Below are positions 23,694-31,743 of a stretch of 64,000 nt of DNA, piece after piece (the first letter of the stretch is position 1; each line of letters opens with the position of its first letter). The position numbers and the translations under genes are program-made. Origin of the DNA: DATFPQ01 sp035264765 (lineage in GTDB: Bacteria; Actinomycetota; Actinomycetes; Actinomycetales; Angustibacteraceae); the NCBI GenBank assembly GCA_035264765.1, contig DATFPQ010000202.1:1-64000 (forward strand), read 5' to 3'. Below the pieces are notes generated by a model, which was not told where the DNA came from, did not search any database, and worked only from the letters and a program-made list of their open reading frames with translations.

Positions 23694-24746
23694 ATGCGGG
23701 TGGGGCAGGTCGTGCTGGTCACCGGGGCCTCCCGGTATCTCGGCGGCCGCTTCGCCGAGCTGATGGCGACGACTCCCGGGGTGGACCGGGTCGTGGCGGT
23801 CGACGTCGTCCCACCCCAGCGGCCGCTGCGGCACGTCGACTTCGTGCGGGCCGACATCCGCAACCCGATCATCGCCAAGGTCATCTCCCAGGCGGAGGTC
23901 GACACCGTCGCGCACCTCAACGTCATCGCCACCCCGCTGTCGGCGGGCGGCCGCGCGTCGATGAAGGAGATCAACGTCATCGGCACCATGCAGCTGCTCG
24001 CCGCCTGCCAGCGGGCGCCGGGCGTGCGGCGGCTGGTGGTGAAGAGCAGCGCCGCGGTCTACGGCTCCTCGCCGCGAGACCCCGGGCTGTTCACCGAGGA
24101 CCAGGGGGCGCGCTCGCTGCCGCGCGCCGGCTTCGGCAAGGACTCGGTCGAGGTGGAGGGGTACGTGCGCGGGTTCTCCCGCCGCCGCCCCGACGTCGAC
24201 GTGTCCGTGCTGCGGTTCGCGAACGTCATGGGCCCCGGCATCCGGACGTCGCTCACGGACTACTTCACGATGCCGGTGCTGCCCACCATTGTCGGCTACG
24301 ACGCCCGGTTCCAGGTGGTGCACGAGGACGACGCACTGGCCGCTATGCGGACGGCCACGGTGCGCGGTGGCGCCGGGATCTGCAACGTGGCGGGGGACGG
24401 GATGCTGATGCTGTCGCAGGCGGCCCGGCTGGCCGGGCGGCCGGTGCTGCCGGTTCCGATGGCGGCCGGTGGCTGGGTCGGCCAGGTGATGCGCAGGTCG
24501 CGGCTCGCCGACTTCTCGGCCGAGCAGATCCAGTTCCTGGCCTTCGGTCGCGGCCTGGACACCACGCGGATGCGCGAGGTGCTGCAGTTCGCTCCGGCGT
24601 ACAGCAGCCGGGAGGCGTTTCTGGACTTCGTGCGCGTGGGCCGCGGGCCGTCCCCGTGGCTGCTTCCGACGATGGTGCGGGCCACCGAGCAGGCGGAGCG
24701 CTGGGTGGCCGTCGCGTTCGCGGGCTCACGTGGAGGTGCGGCATGA
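23694..24746 (+). CDS. NAD-dependent epimerase/dehydratase (extended SDR)
   Basis: A 350-residue protein with Rossmann motif VLVTGASRYLGGRFAE (a G-x-S-R-Y-L-G variant), an ADIRNPIIAKVI segment, and KSSAAVYGSSPRDP. The typical SDR Y-x-x-x-K is not obvious. It overlaps an acyltransferase gene by ATGA. I recall this epimerase-acyltransferase pair next to bS22 in many actinobacteria. A role in lipid or cell-envelope modification is inferred only from the partner. A GTG at 23691 is an equally possible start. Confidence 0.87.
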   Translation: MRVGQVVLVTGASRYLGGRFAELMATTPGVDRVVAVDVVPPQRPLRHVDFVRADIRNPIIAKVISQAEVDTVAHLNVIATPLSAGGRASMKEINVIGTMQLLAACQRAPGVRRLVVKSSAAVYGSSPRDPGLFTEDQGARSLPRAGFGKDSVEVEGYVRGFSRRRPDVDVSVLRFANVMGPGIRTSLTDYFTMPVLPTIVGYDARFQVVHEDDALAAMRTATVRGGAGICNVAGDGMLMLSQAARLAGRPVLPVPMAAGGWVGQVMRRSRLADFSAEQIQFLAFGRGLDTTRMREVLQFAPAYSSREAFLDFVRVGRGPSPWLLPTMVRATEQAERWVAVAFAGSRGGAA

Positions 24747-25798
24747 CCGGCACGGCACGGCCCGGCGCGGGTACCAGGCAGCAGGAGGGGCGGGTGATCC
24801 CGCTCGAGCGGTCGCGACGACGCTCGGTGCCGGCCGGTCCGGACGTCCACGTCGTCCCGCTGCCCGCGCCCAGCGGCGACGAGGGCCTCACCCGGCTGCT
24901 GCGCTACCTGGTCGAGGCGGTGGTCGAGGCGCTGGTGGCCGAGGGACGCCGGGTCGGCGTTCCGGACGTCGACCGGCACGTCGCGTCGGCGCTGGCCTTT
25001 CTGCGCCGCCGGCTGCAGGGCGACTACACCGTGGACGAGCTGGGCTTCGACGCCGAGCTGACCGAGGCGCTGCTCCCGGCGCTCCGGCCGCTGTACCGCA
25101 AGTGGTTCCGGGTCGAGGTACGCGGCGTCGAGAACATCCCTGCAACCGGGGGTGCGCTCGTCGTCGCCAACCACTCCGGCACCATCCCGCTGGACTCGCT
25201 GATGACCCAGCTGGCGGTGCACGACGAGCACCCCGGGCACCGGCACCTGCGGATGCTCGGCGCCGACCTTGTCTTCGCGATGCCCGTGGTCGGTGAGCTG
25301 GCGCGCAAGACCGGCACGACGCTCGCGTCCACGACCGATGCCGAGCGGCTGCTGCGGTCCGGTCAGCTGGTCGGCGTCTGGCCCGAGGGGTTCAAGGGCA
25401 TCGGCAAGCCGTTCGCGGAGCGCTACAAGCTGCAGCGGTTCGGCCGCGGGGGCTTCGTCTCGGCGGCCCTGCGCACCGGCGTCCCGATCGTGCCCTGCTC
25501 GATCGTGGGCGCCGAGGAGATCTACCCGGTGCTCGGCAACCTGTCCTCGCTGGCTCGGCTGCTCGGGGTGCCCTACCTGCCGATCACCCCGACCTTCCCC
25601 TGGCTGGGGCTGTTCGGGCTGGTGCCGCTGCCGAGCAAGTGGATCATCGAGTTCGGTGCGCCGATCGACACCGCCCACCACGGGGAGGGCGCCGCCGACG
25701 ACCCGATGCTGGTGTTCGACATGACCGACCAGGTCCGCGAGACCATCCAACAGACCCTGTACGCCCTGCTGGTCCAGCGGCGCTCGGTGTTCCTCTGA
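24743..25798 (+). CDS. Lysophospholipid acyltransferase-family protein
   Basis: A 351-residue protein. About 100 N-terminal residues of unknown fold precede an LPLAT/PlsC-like domain: VVANHSGTIPLDSLMT (catalytic His and Asp), GTTLAST, VWPEGFKGIGKPFAERYKLQRFGRGGFV and VPIVPCSIVGAEEIYP. The His-to-Asp spacing (NHSGTIPLD) is longer than HX4D, as in the DGAT/LPLAT variants. It is likely to acylate a lipid intermediate at the membrane. The start overlaps the epimerase stop (ATGA). The stop codon lies in a short tandem duplication. Confidence 0.87.
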   Translation: MTGTARPGAGTRQQEGRVIPLERSRRRSVPAGPDVHVVPLPAPSGDEGLTRLLRYLVEAVVEALVAEGRRVGVPDVDRHVASALAFLRRRLQGDYTVDELGFDAELTEALLPALRPLYRKWFRVEVRGVENIPATGGALVVANHSGTIPLDSLMTQLAVHDEHPGHRHLRMLGADLVFAMPVVGELARKTGTTLASTTDAERLLRSGQLVGVWPEGFKGIGKPFAERYKLQRFGRGGFVSAALRTGVPIVPCSIVGAEEIYPVLGNLSSLARLLGVPYLPITPTFPWLGLFGLVPLPSKWIIEFGAPIDTAHHGEGAADDPMLVFDMTDQVRETIQQTLYALLVQRRSVFL

Positions 25799-25822
25799 GA
25801 CCGGGTTTCTCTGAGACCGGGT
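25793..25822. repeat. 16-bp tandem duplication over the acyltransferase stop codon
   Basis: CTCTGAGACCGGGT occurs at 25793-25806 and again at 25809-25822; the first copy contains the TGA stop. Confidence 0.8.
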
Positions 25823-25861
25823 GCGTGGCCGTGACATCGCGGCAACCTCGCAGCCGCCCGC

Positions 25862-25929
25862 CTTTGCGTGCGCTATGCCGGTGGAAATCGCTCCCTTGGG
25901 CTCGCGCAACCGGCACGCGGTGCGCAAAG
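25862..25929. repeat. Large imperfect inverted repeat between convergent genes
   Basis: CTTTGCG...TGCCGG (25862-25881) pairs with CCGGCA...CGCAAAG (25910-25929), 13 matches in 20-base arms separated by an internal loop. Position between the acyltransferase and M4 protease stops suggests a bidirectional terminator. Confidence 0.45.
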
Positions 25930-25981
25930 CCACCGCACCCCGCCGCCAAGGCCTGTGCGCATCGTCGTCCCGTCGGACCGC

Positions 25982-27604
25982 TCAGCAGGTAGCCGTTCCG
26001 GCCGGCACGGACACCGCCGCCCACGCCTGCTGCACCCGGGTGCACTGCAGGCTGCGCGTCCCGTAGAGGTCCCGGGCCGCGCGGGTCGTGGCGTCGCGGG
26101 CCTGCCGGTAGGTCGTCGTCGACGTCATGTACACGGTGAGCGCCCGGTACCAGATCCGCTCCGCCACTGCTCGTCCGACGCCGGTCACCGTGGACCGGTT
26201 GCAGGTGGGGCTGTTGTAGGCGACCCCGTTGATGGTCTTGGCGCCCGACCCCTCGCTGGCGAGGTAGAAGAAGTGGTTGCCGATGCCCGACGACAGGTGC
26301 GGGTCCATCCTGGCGACACCGGTCGACCAGCAGTCCGGGCTGCGGCCGTCGCGGGAGGGACGGTCGAGGTAGCGCAGCGGCGCTCCGTTCCCGAAGTAGT
26401 TGACCTTCTCGCCGATCAGGTAGTCCCCAGGGTCCTTGGGGTTGGCGGCCCTGAACTCCACCGCCGTTCCGAAGATGTCGCTGGTGGCCTCGTTCAGCCC
26501 GCCCGCGTCGCCGCTGTAGTTCAGGTCCGCCGTCGCCTGGGTGACGCCGTGACTCATCTCGTGCGCCGCCACGTCGATGGAGGTCAGCGGCCGCCTGTTG
26601 TCGGCGCCGTCGCCGTACGTCATCTGGGTGCCGTCCCAGAACGCATTGTCATAGTTAAAGCCGAAATGCACGCGTGACCGGACGCCCACACCGTTGTTGA
26701 AGATCCCGTTGCGGCCGAACATGCTCTTGTAGTAGTCCCACGTGAGCTGTGCGCCGTAGTGGGCGTCCACCGCGGCGGACGTCCGGTCGCCGATGGTGAA
26801 GTTGCCCCACACGTTGTCCGCGTCGAAGACGGTGGTGCCGTTGCCGGACCTGGCGCCCTTCAGGTCCGTCGTCCTGTTCCCGCCTCGGGCGGCGTCGACC
26901 AACCAGAAGCCCGTCGTGCCCTTGGTGGTGCCGATGGTGACCGAGCCCGAGTAGATCGACCGACCGGTTGCCTCCTGGACGTCGTCCCACTGGGCGAGCT
27001 GCCGGCCGGTGCGGGCGTCGACCACAGTGTGCAGCCGGCTCGGTGTCTGGTCAGCGCGCACGCCCTCGGTGACGACCTCATAGGCCAGCCGTGGCGTCCG
27101 CCCGGCCGCGTAGACGACCAGCTCGGCGTCCGCACGGTCCGCGGCATAGCCGGCCCGCGCCCGCGCGGTTGCGGTGACAGCGGTGGCGGTGACCGCCTGC
27201 CGGGTCAGGGTGGCGGCGGTCGAGGCGACGTCGACGCGTCCGGACCCGGCCCGGTCGGTACGCCGGACCGCGCCGGAGGGCGTCCGGTGCACCACCACGT
27301 CGCCGCCGATCACTCGCAGGCCGGCGAACGTGCGGTCGTACCGCACGTGCGTTGAGCCGTCGGAGTCCTCGACCACGTCCCGGACGCGCAGCCCCTCGCG
27401 GCGATCGAGCCCGAGGGCCTGGGCGGTCGTCGTGGCCTGCCGCTGCTGGGCAGACAGCGTGCTGGCCCGCCGGGTCGCCACGCCGGCCTTGGCCACCGCA
27501 GCGGCCGACGCGGCACCGGCTGAGGACGCGGCAGCAGTGGATACGGGCACGACGGCGGGTGCGGCCAGCGCGGTGGCGATCATGAGCACAGGTGCGAATC
27601 TCAC
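25982..27604 (-). CDS. Secreted M4-family metalloprotease (thermolysin-like), paralog 1
   Basis: A 540-residue secreted zinc protease. Signal peptide about 1-27 (ALAAPAVVPVSTAAA), then FTP/PepSY-type propeptide (RDVVEDSDGSTHVRYDRTFAGLRVIGGDVVVH) and a catalytic domain from about 215. Zinc ligands are His348 and His352 in HEMSHG with Glu349 catalytic, and Glu372 in NEATSD; GIGNHFFYLASEGSGAKTINGVAYNSP follows. It ends without an accessory domain. GTG start 27604 has GAGGGGGG upstream. It is a tandem paralog of the next gene upstream, sharing most of the sequence except the C-terminal module. Confidence 0.94.
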   Translation of the reverse strand: MRFAPVLMIATALAAPAVVPVSTAAASSAGAASAAAVAKAGVATRRASTLSAQQRQATTTAQALGLDRREGLRVRDVVEDSDGSTHVRYDRTFAGLRVIGGDVVVHRTPSGAVRRTDRAGSGRVDVASTAATLTRQAVTATAVTATARARAGYAADRADAELVVYAAGRTPRLAYEVVTEGVRADQTPSRLHTVVDARTGRQLAQWDDVQEATGRSIYSGSVTIGTTKGTTGFWLVDAARGGNRTTDLKGARSGNGTTVFDADNVWGNFTIGDRTSAAVDAHYGAQLTWDYYKSMFGRNGIFNNGVGVRSRVHFGFNYDNAFWDGTQMTYGDGADNRRPLTSIDVAAHEMSHGVTQATADLNYSGDAGGLNEATSDIFGTAVEFRAANPKDPGDYLIGEKVNYFGNGAPLRYLDRPSRDGRSPDCWSTGVARMDPHLSSGIGNHFFYLASEGSGAKTINGVAYNSPTCNRSTVTGVGRAVAERIWYRALTVYMTSTTTYRQARDATTRAARDLYGTRSLQCTRVQQAWAAVSVPAGTATC

Positions 27605-27627
27605 GGGTCCCCCCTCGAGGAGTACGC

Positions 27628-27687
27628 GGTCCCGACCGGGGCCATCTGCACAGACTGACGGTGTATGCCTGGGTACGCATAGTTCAA
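27628..27687 (-). promoter_or_regulatory. 5' region of M4 paralog 1: TTGAAC box and hairpin
   Basis: On the minus strand TTGAAC (27687-27682) is followed by a CAGTCTG element and a hairpin GGCCCCG-GT-CGGGACC (27643-27628) close to the ribosome-binding site. The same order of elements recurs upstream of paralog 2 (TTGAAC 30014-30009, CAGTCTG, palindrome 29975-29952). Conserved spacing suggests a shared promoter/leader. The rest of the 233-bp gap to 27837 shows nothing I can support. Confidence 0.45.
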
Positions 27688-27837
27688 CGACAGATGTGGC
27701 GACTTGACCGCTCTCGGCGAAGATCTTCCCTTCCTGGGCGCCGCGCAGACTAGTGACGAAGTCGGCAGGCTTGTGCCAGGACGGCCGCCACTGACTCTGC
27801 TCCCCCGACCTGGCGGATGTCGTCCGGTCCCCTGAGC

Positions 27838-29931
27838 TCAGCTGGTCGTGACGGCCGTGTCGTCGACGACGAAGCTGGTCTGCAGGCTCACGTCCTCGGT
27901 CGCCACCAGCCGCACCGTCACGGTCTTGCCCTTGTAGGCGGCGAGACTCAGCTGCTTCTGCGCCCAGGTCGCGTTCGCCCCGACGTTGGAGTACGTCGCG
28001 AGCGTCGTCACGGTGCCGGCCGAGACGACCTGCACCTTGAGGGTGTCGTACGCCGTGGAGCCGGACTCTGCCGTGTCGGTGCGCAGCCAGAACGACAGCG
28101 TCGCCGAGGACGCCGTGGAGGGGATGGTGACCGACTGGGCCACGTTCTCGCTGGCGGACGTGCCGTTGCCGCCCAGCCACGCCTTCCAGCTGCCGCTGTG
28201 GGCGGGCCGGCTGGCCGAGCTGGTGATGCTTCCGGCCGTCGACGACCACGCCGTCGCGCCGGACTCGAACCCGGCGTTGGCGACCAGGTTGCCGCTGCCC
28301 GACGGCGGAGTGGCGCCTCCCGAGCAGGTCGCGGAGCCGGCCGGCACGGACACTGCCGCCCACGCCTTCTCCACCCCGGCGCACTGGGTGCTGCCGGGCC
28401 CGTACAGGTCCGTGGCTGCGCGCATCGTGGCGTCGCGGGCCTGCGAGTAGGTGGTGGTCGACGTCATGTACGTCGTGAGCGCTCGGTACCAGATCCTCTC
28501 GACCGCCGCCCGGCCGATGCCGGCGACCGTCGACCCGTTGCAGGTGGGACTGTTGTAGGCGACCCCGTTGACGGTCTTGGCGCCCGACCCCTCGCCGGCC
28601 AGGTAGAAGAAGTGGTTGCCGACGCCCGAGGACTGGTGCGGGTCGAGGGCGGCGGTCCCGGTCGACCAGCAGTCCGGGCTGCTCCCATCCCTGGACGGAC
28701 GGTCCAGATACCGCAGCGGCGTGCCGTTGCCGTTGATGTCGATCTTCTCGCCGATCAGGTAGTCCCCGGGGTCCGCGGGGTTGCCCGCGGCAAACTCCAC
28801 CGCGGTGCCGAAGATGTCGCTGGTCGCCTCGTTCAGCCCGCCGGCGTCGCCGCTGTAGTCGAGGTTCGCCGTCGCCTCCGTGACGCCGTGGCTCATCTCG
28901 TGGCCCGCCACGTCGATCGAGGTCAGCGGGTGCGTGTTCGCGGCGCCGTCGCCGTATGTCATCTGGATGCCGTCCCAGAACGCGTTTACGTAACCATTGC
29001 CGTAATGCACGCGCGAGCGGACGCCGCGGCCGTCGTTGAAGATCCCGCTACGACCGTGGGTGGTCTTGAAGTAGTCCCAGGTGAGCTGCGCGCCGTAGTG
29101 GGCGTCGACGGCTGCGGACGCGCGGTCCGTCGTCGTGCCGCTGCCCCAGACGTCGTCCGCGTCCATGAACGTGGTGCCGCTGCCCGAGGTGGCGCCGCCC
29201 AGGTCGGTGGTCCAGGTGCCGCCGCGGGTGCCGTCGGTGAGCGAGTAACCGGACGTCCCCCGGGTCGTGCCGATGGTCACCGTCCCGGAGTAGACCGAGC
29301 TCCCCGTCCCGTTCTTGACGTCGTCCCACTGCGCGAGCCGGCGGCCGGTGCGGGCGTCGACCACGGTGTGCAGCCGGCTCGGCGTCTGGTCCGGGCGGAT
29401 CCCCTCCGTGACGACCTCGTAGGCCAGCACCGGCCGGCTGCCACGGGCATACACGACCAGCTCCGCTTCCTGCCGGTCCGGCGTGTACCCGGCCCGCGAC
29501 CGCGCGGTTGCAGTGACAGCAGTGGCGGTGGCCGCCTCCTGGCTGACCGTGGCCTCGGTGGAGTCGACGTCGACCGCTCCTGACCCGGCTCGGTCGGCGC
29601 GACGCACCGCACCGGACGGCGTCAGATGCGCCACCAGGTCGCCGCCGACAACACGGAGCCCCGCAAACGTGCGGTCGTACCGGACGTGGGTGGAGCCGTC
29701 GGCATCCTCGACGACGTCCCTGACGCGCAGCCCCTCTCGGTCGTCAAGGCCGAGGGCGTGGGCGGCCTGCGGGGCCCGCTGCTGCTCCGCGGACAGGGTC
29801 TTCGCCCGGGTGGCGGCCAGGGCGACACCGACGGGTGGCTGGCCACCCGTCGTCGCTGCGGCGGTGGCTGCGGGCGCGACGGCAGCGGCCGCCAGTACGG
29901 CTGTGGTGGCGAGAATGGATGCTCTTCGCAC
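27838..29931 (-). CDS. Secreted M4-family metalloprotease, paralog 2, with C-terminal jelly-roll module
   Basis: A 697-residue preproprotease. Signal peptide about 1-26, FTP/PepSY-type propeptide, catalytic domain from about 205 with HEMSHG (His344, Glu345, His348) and Glu368 in NEATSD. After a short GGATPPSGSG linker (about 540) it has a beta-sandwich module, VANAGFESGATAWSST...VAQSVTIPSTASSATLSFWLRTDT...FVVDDTAV, like carbohydrate-binding CBM4/9-type or P-domain-like modules. Paralog 1 lacks this module. Start GTG 29931 follows a GGGGG run. The module probably anchors the protease to a polymer or target (inference). Confidence 0.94.
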   Translation of the reverse strand: MRRASILATTAVLAAAAVAPAATAAATTGGQPPVGVALAATRAKTLSAEQQRAPQAAHALGLDDREGLRVRDVVEDADGSTHVRYDRTFAGLRVVGGDLVAHLTPSGAVRRADRAGSGAVDVDSTEATVSQEAATATAVTATARSRAGYTPDRQEAELVVYARGSRPVLAYEVVTEGIRPDQTPSRLHTVVDARTGRRLAQWDDVKNGTGSSVYSGTVTIGTTRGTSGYSLTDGTRGGTWTTDLGGATSGSGTTFMDADDVWGSGTTTDRASAAVDAHYGAQLTWDYFKTTHGRSGIFNDGRGVRSRVHYGNGYVNAFWDGIQMTYGDGAANTHPLTSIDVAGHEMSHGVTEATANLDYSGDAGGLNEATSDIFGTAVEFAAGNPADPGDYLIGEKIDINGNGTPLRYLDRPSRDGSSPDCWSTGTAALDPHQSSGVGNHFFYLAGEGSGAKTVNGVAYNSPTCNGSTVAGIGRAAVERIWYRALTTYMTSTTTYSQARDATMRAATDLYGPGSTQCAGVEKAWAAVSVPAGSATCSGGATPPSGSGNLVANAGFESGATAWSSTAGSITSSASRPAHSGSWKAWLGGNGTSASENVAQSVTIPSTASSATLSFWLRTDTAESGSTAYDTLKVQVVSAGTVTTLATYSNVGANATWAQKQLSLAAYKGKTVTVRLVATEDVSLQTSFVVDDTAVTTS

Positions 29932-29951
29932 GGGGACCCCCAAGAAGCAGA

Positions 29952-29975
29952 CGCGCGCCCCGGCCGGGGCGCGCG
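29952..29975 (-). repeat. Perfect 24-bp G+C palindrome in the 5' leader of M4 paralog 2
   Basis: Every base of 29952-29975 pairs in an inverted repeat centred on CCGGCCGG. It ends 20 bases upstream of the GTG start and just before its ribosome-binding site. It matches in position the weaker hairpin before paralog 1. Likely an RNA hairpin affecting translation or stability. Confidence 0.7.
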
Positions 29976-30131
29976 AAGATGCAGACTGTGATGGTCTCGA
30001 CACGCTCGGTTCAAGGCCTGAGTGCCTGACGTAACCCTTTCTTGGTCAAGGACTTCCGCCTCTTCCGCAGCGCGCCGAGGGCCGCCGTACCGGGCATGCT
30101 GGACCTACGATCAGCCGGCCCGGGAGGACCC

Positions 30132-30530
30132 ATGACGACGATTGACGACCCCCAGGTCGCTCGGCTGCTGCGCGAGCCCAACCACGCGGTCATCACGACG
30201 TTCCTGCCGAACGGCTCCGTGCACGGCACCGTGGTGTGGGTCGACGTGCTGGACGGCCGGATCGCTCTCAACACGGCCGTGGGCCGGGTCTGGCCGAACA
30301 ACCTCGAGCGCGACCCGCGCATCACCCTGGTCGTGTACGACCAGGCCAACCCGTACGAGTACGTCGAGGTGCGAGGCCGCGCCACGGGTCGCACCGAGGG
30401 AGCCGACGCCCACATCGACCGGCTGGCGAAGAAGTACCTGGGTGCGGACACGTACCCGTTCCGCCAGGAGGGCGAGCAGCGGATCAGCTACCTGGTGGAC
30501 GCCGAGCGCATCCGGCACGTGAAGCAGTAG
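30132..30530 (+). CDS. PPOX-class F420-dependent oxidoreductase
   Basis: A 132-residue split-barrel flavin/deazaflavin enzyme. Motifs are VARLLREPNHAVITTFLPNGSVHGTVVWVDVLDGRIALNTAVGRVWPNNLERDPRITLVVYD and YVEVRGRATGRTEGADAHIDRLAKKYLG, typical of F420-dependent members (TIGR03618 group as I recall). Substrate unknown. ATG 30132 has GGGAGGA upstream. Twelve bases separate it from the YbdK ligase gene. Confidence 0.88.
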   Translation: MTTIDDPQVARLLREPNHAVITTFLPNGSVHGTVVWVDVLDGRIALNTAVGRVWPNNLERDPRITLVVYDQANPYEYVEVRGRATGRTEGADAHIDRLAKKYLGADTYPFRQEGEQRISYLVDAERIRHVKQ

Positions 30531-30542
30531 CGCGGCCGTGCC

Positions 30543-31679
30543 ATGACCATCGAGTTCCGGTCGTCCGAGCGGGCCACGCTGGGCGTCGAGTGGGAGCTCG
30601 CGCTGGTGGACCGGTCCTCCCGCGACCTGGTTAACCAGGCTCCCGGCGTCCTGGACGCGCTCGCCGACGTCCCGGGACTGCGGCCGAACTCGGTGCACCG
30701 CGAGCTGCTCCTCAACACCGTCGAGGTGGTCACCGGCATCTGCGACACGGTGCCGCAGGCCATGGCCGACCTGGACGAGACCGTCCGCGCCGTGCACAGC
30801 GTGACCGACTCCCTCGGCTTGGAGCTGTTCTGCGCCGGCACGCACCCGTTCGCCCGGTGGGCCGACCAGAAGGTGACGCCCGGCGAGCGCTACGCGCGAC
30901 TGATCGACCGCACCCAGTGGTGGGGACGCCAGATGCTCATCTACGGCGTCCACGTGCACGTCGGCGTCCGGTCGGTGCACAAGGTGATGCCGATGCTCGA
31001 CACGCTGCTCAACTGGTTCCCGCACCTGCAGGCCCTGTCGGCGTCGTCGCCGTTCTGGGACGGCGAGGACACCGGCTACGCGAGCAACCGGGCGATGATG
31101 TTCCAGCAGCTGCCGACCGCCGGGCTGCCCTTCCAGTTCGACGACTGGGCCGGGTATGAGCGCTACGTCGACGACATGTTCAGGACGGGTGTGATCGACG
31201 AGCTGGGCGAGATCCGGTGGGACATCCGGCCGTCCCCGCGGCTGGGGACCATCGAGGTGCGGGTCTGCGACGGTGTCCCCAGCCTGGAGGAGGTGGGTGC
31301 GCTCACCGCGCTGGTGCACTGCCTGGTCGACGACCTGGACCGGCGCCTGGACGACGGCGAGGCGCTGCCGACCATGCCGCCCTGGCACGTCCAGGAGAAC
31401 AAGTGGCGGGCCGCGCGCTACGGCCTGGAGGCCGAGGTGATCCTGGACGCCGCCGGCCGTGAGCGGCTGGTGACGGACGACCTCACCGACCTGCTGGAGC
31501 GACTGGCGCCCACCGCCCGCCGGCTCGGCTGCGAGACCGAGCTGGCCTGCGTCGAGGGCGTGATGCGGCGCGGCGCCAGCTACCAGCGCCAGCGTGCGGT
31601 CGCCGCAGCCCACGGCGGCGACCTGCGGGCCGTGGTCGACCGCCTGTGCGCCGAGCTGCGGCACGGGCCCTGCCCCTGA
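30543..31679 (+). CDS. Carboxylate-amine ligase YbdK / glutamate-cysteine ligase 2 family
   Basis: A 378-residue ATP-grasp-like GCS2 enzyme. Motifs: TLGVEWELALVDRSSRDL, ELLLNTVEVVTGIC, GTHPFARWADQKVTPGERYARLIDRTQWWGRQMLIYGVHVHVGV, and ENKWRAARYGLEAEVI. Family members have weak gamma-glutamylcysteine ligase activity; in actinobacteria that use mycothiol the physiological role is unclear. It is co-directional with the PPOX gene. The stop codon lies in the first unit of a 14-bp tandem repeat. Confidence 0.9.
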   Translation: MTIEFRSSERATLGVEWELALVDRSSRDLVNQAPGVLDALADVPGLRPNSVHRELLLNTVEVVTGICDTVPQAMADLDETVRAVHSVTDSLGLELFCAGTHPFARWADQKVTPGERYARLIDRTQWWGRQMLIYGVHVHVGVRSVHKVMPMLDTLLNWFPHLQALSASSPFWDGEDTGYASNRAMMFQQLPTAGLPFQFDDWAGYERYVDDMFRTGVIDELGEIRWDIRPSPRLGTIEVRVCDGVPSLEEVGALTALVHCLVDDLDRRLDDGEALPTMPPWHVQENKWRAARYGLEAEVILDAAGRERLVTDDLTDLLERLAPTARRLGCETELACVEGVMRRGASYQRQRAVAAAHGGDLRAVVDRLCAELRHGPCP

Positions 31680-31714
31680 CCGCGCGTCCCTGACCGCGCG
31701 TCCCTGACCGCGCG
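31677..31714. repeat. 14-bp tandem repeat over the ybdK-like stop codon
   Basis: TGACCGCGCGTCCC at 31677 and 31691, with a third partial copy TGACCGCGCG at 31705-31714. The first TGA is the stop of the ligase gene. Confidence 0.9.
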
Positions 31715-31743
31715 AGGGGAAGCGTGGCAGGGTGCCTCCCGTG

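Noticed and set aside
25982..28384. One 800-residue protein spanning the first M4 protease and part of the second
   Set aside because: The extra N-terminal 260 residues read out of frame through paralog 2 and the intergenic leader; signal peptide and ribosome-binding site place the start at 27604.
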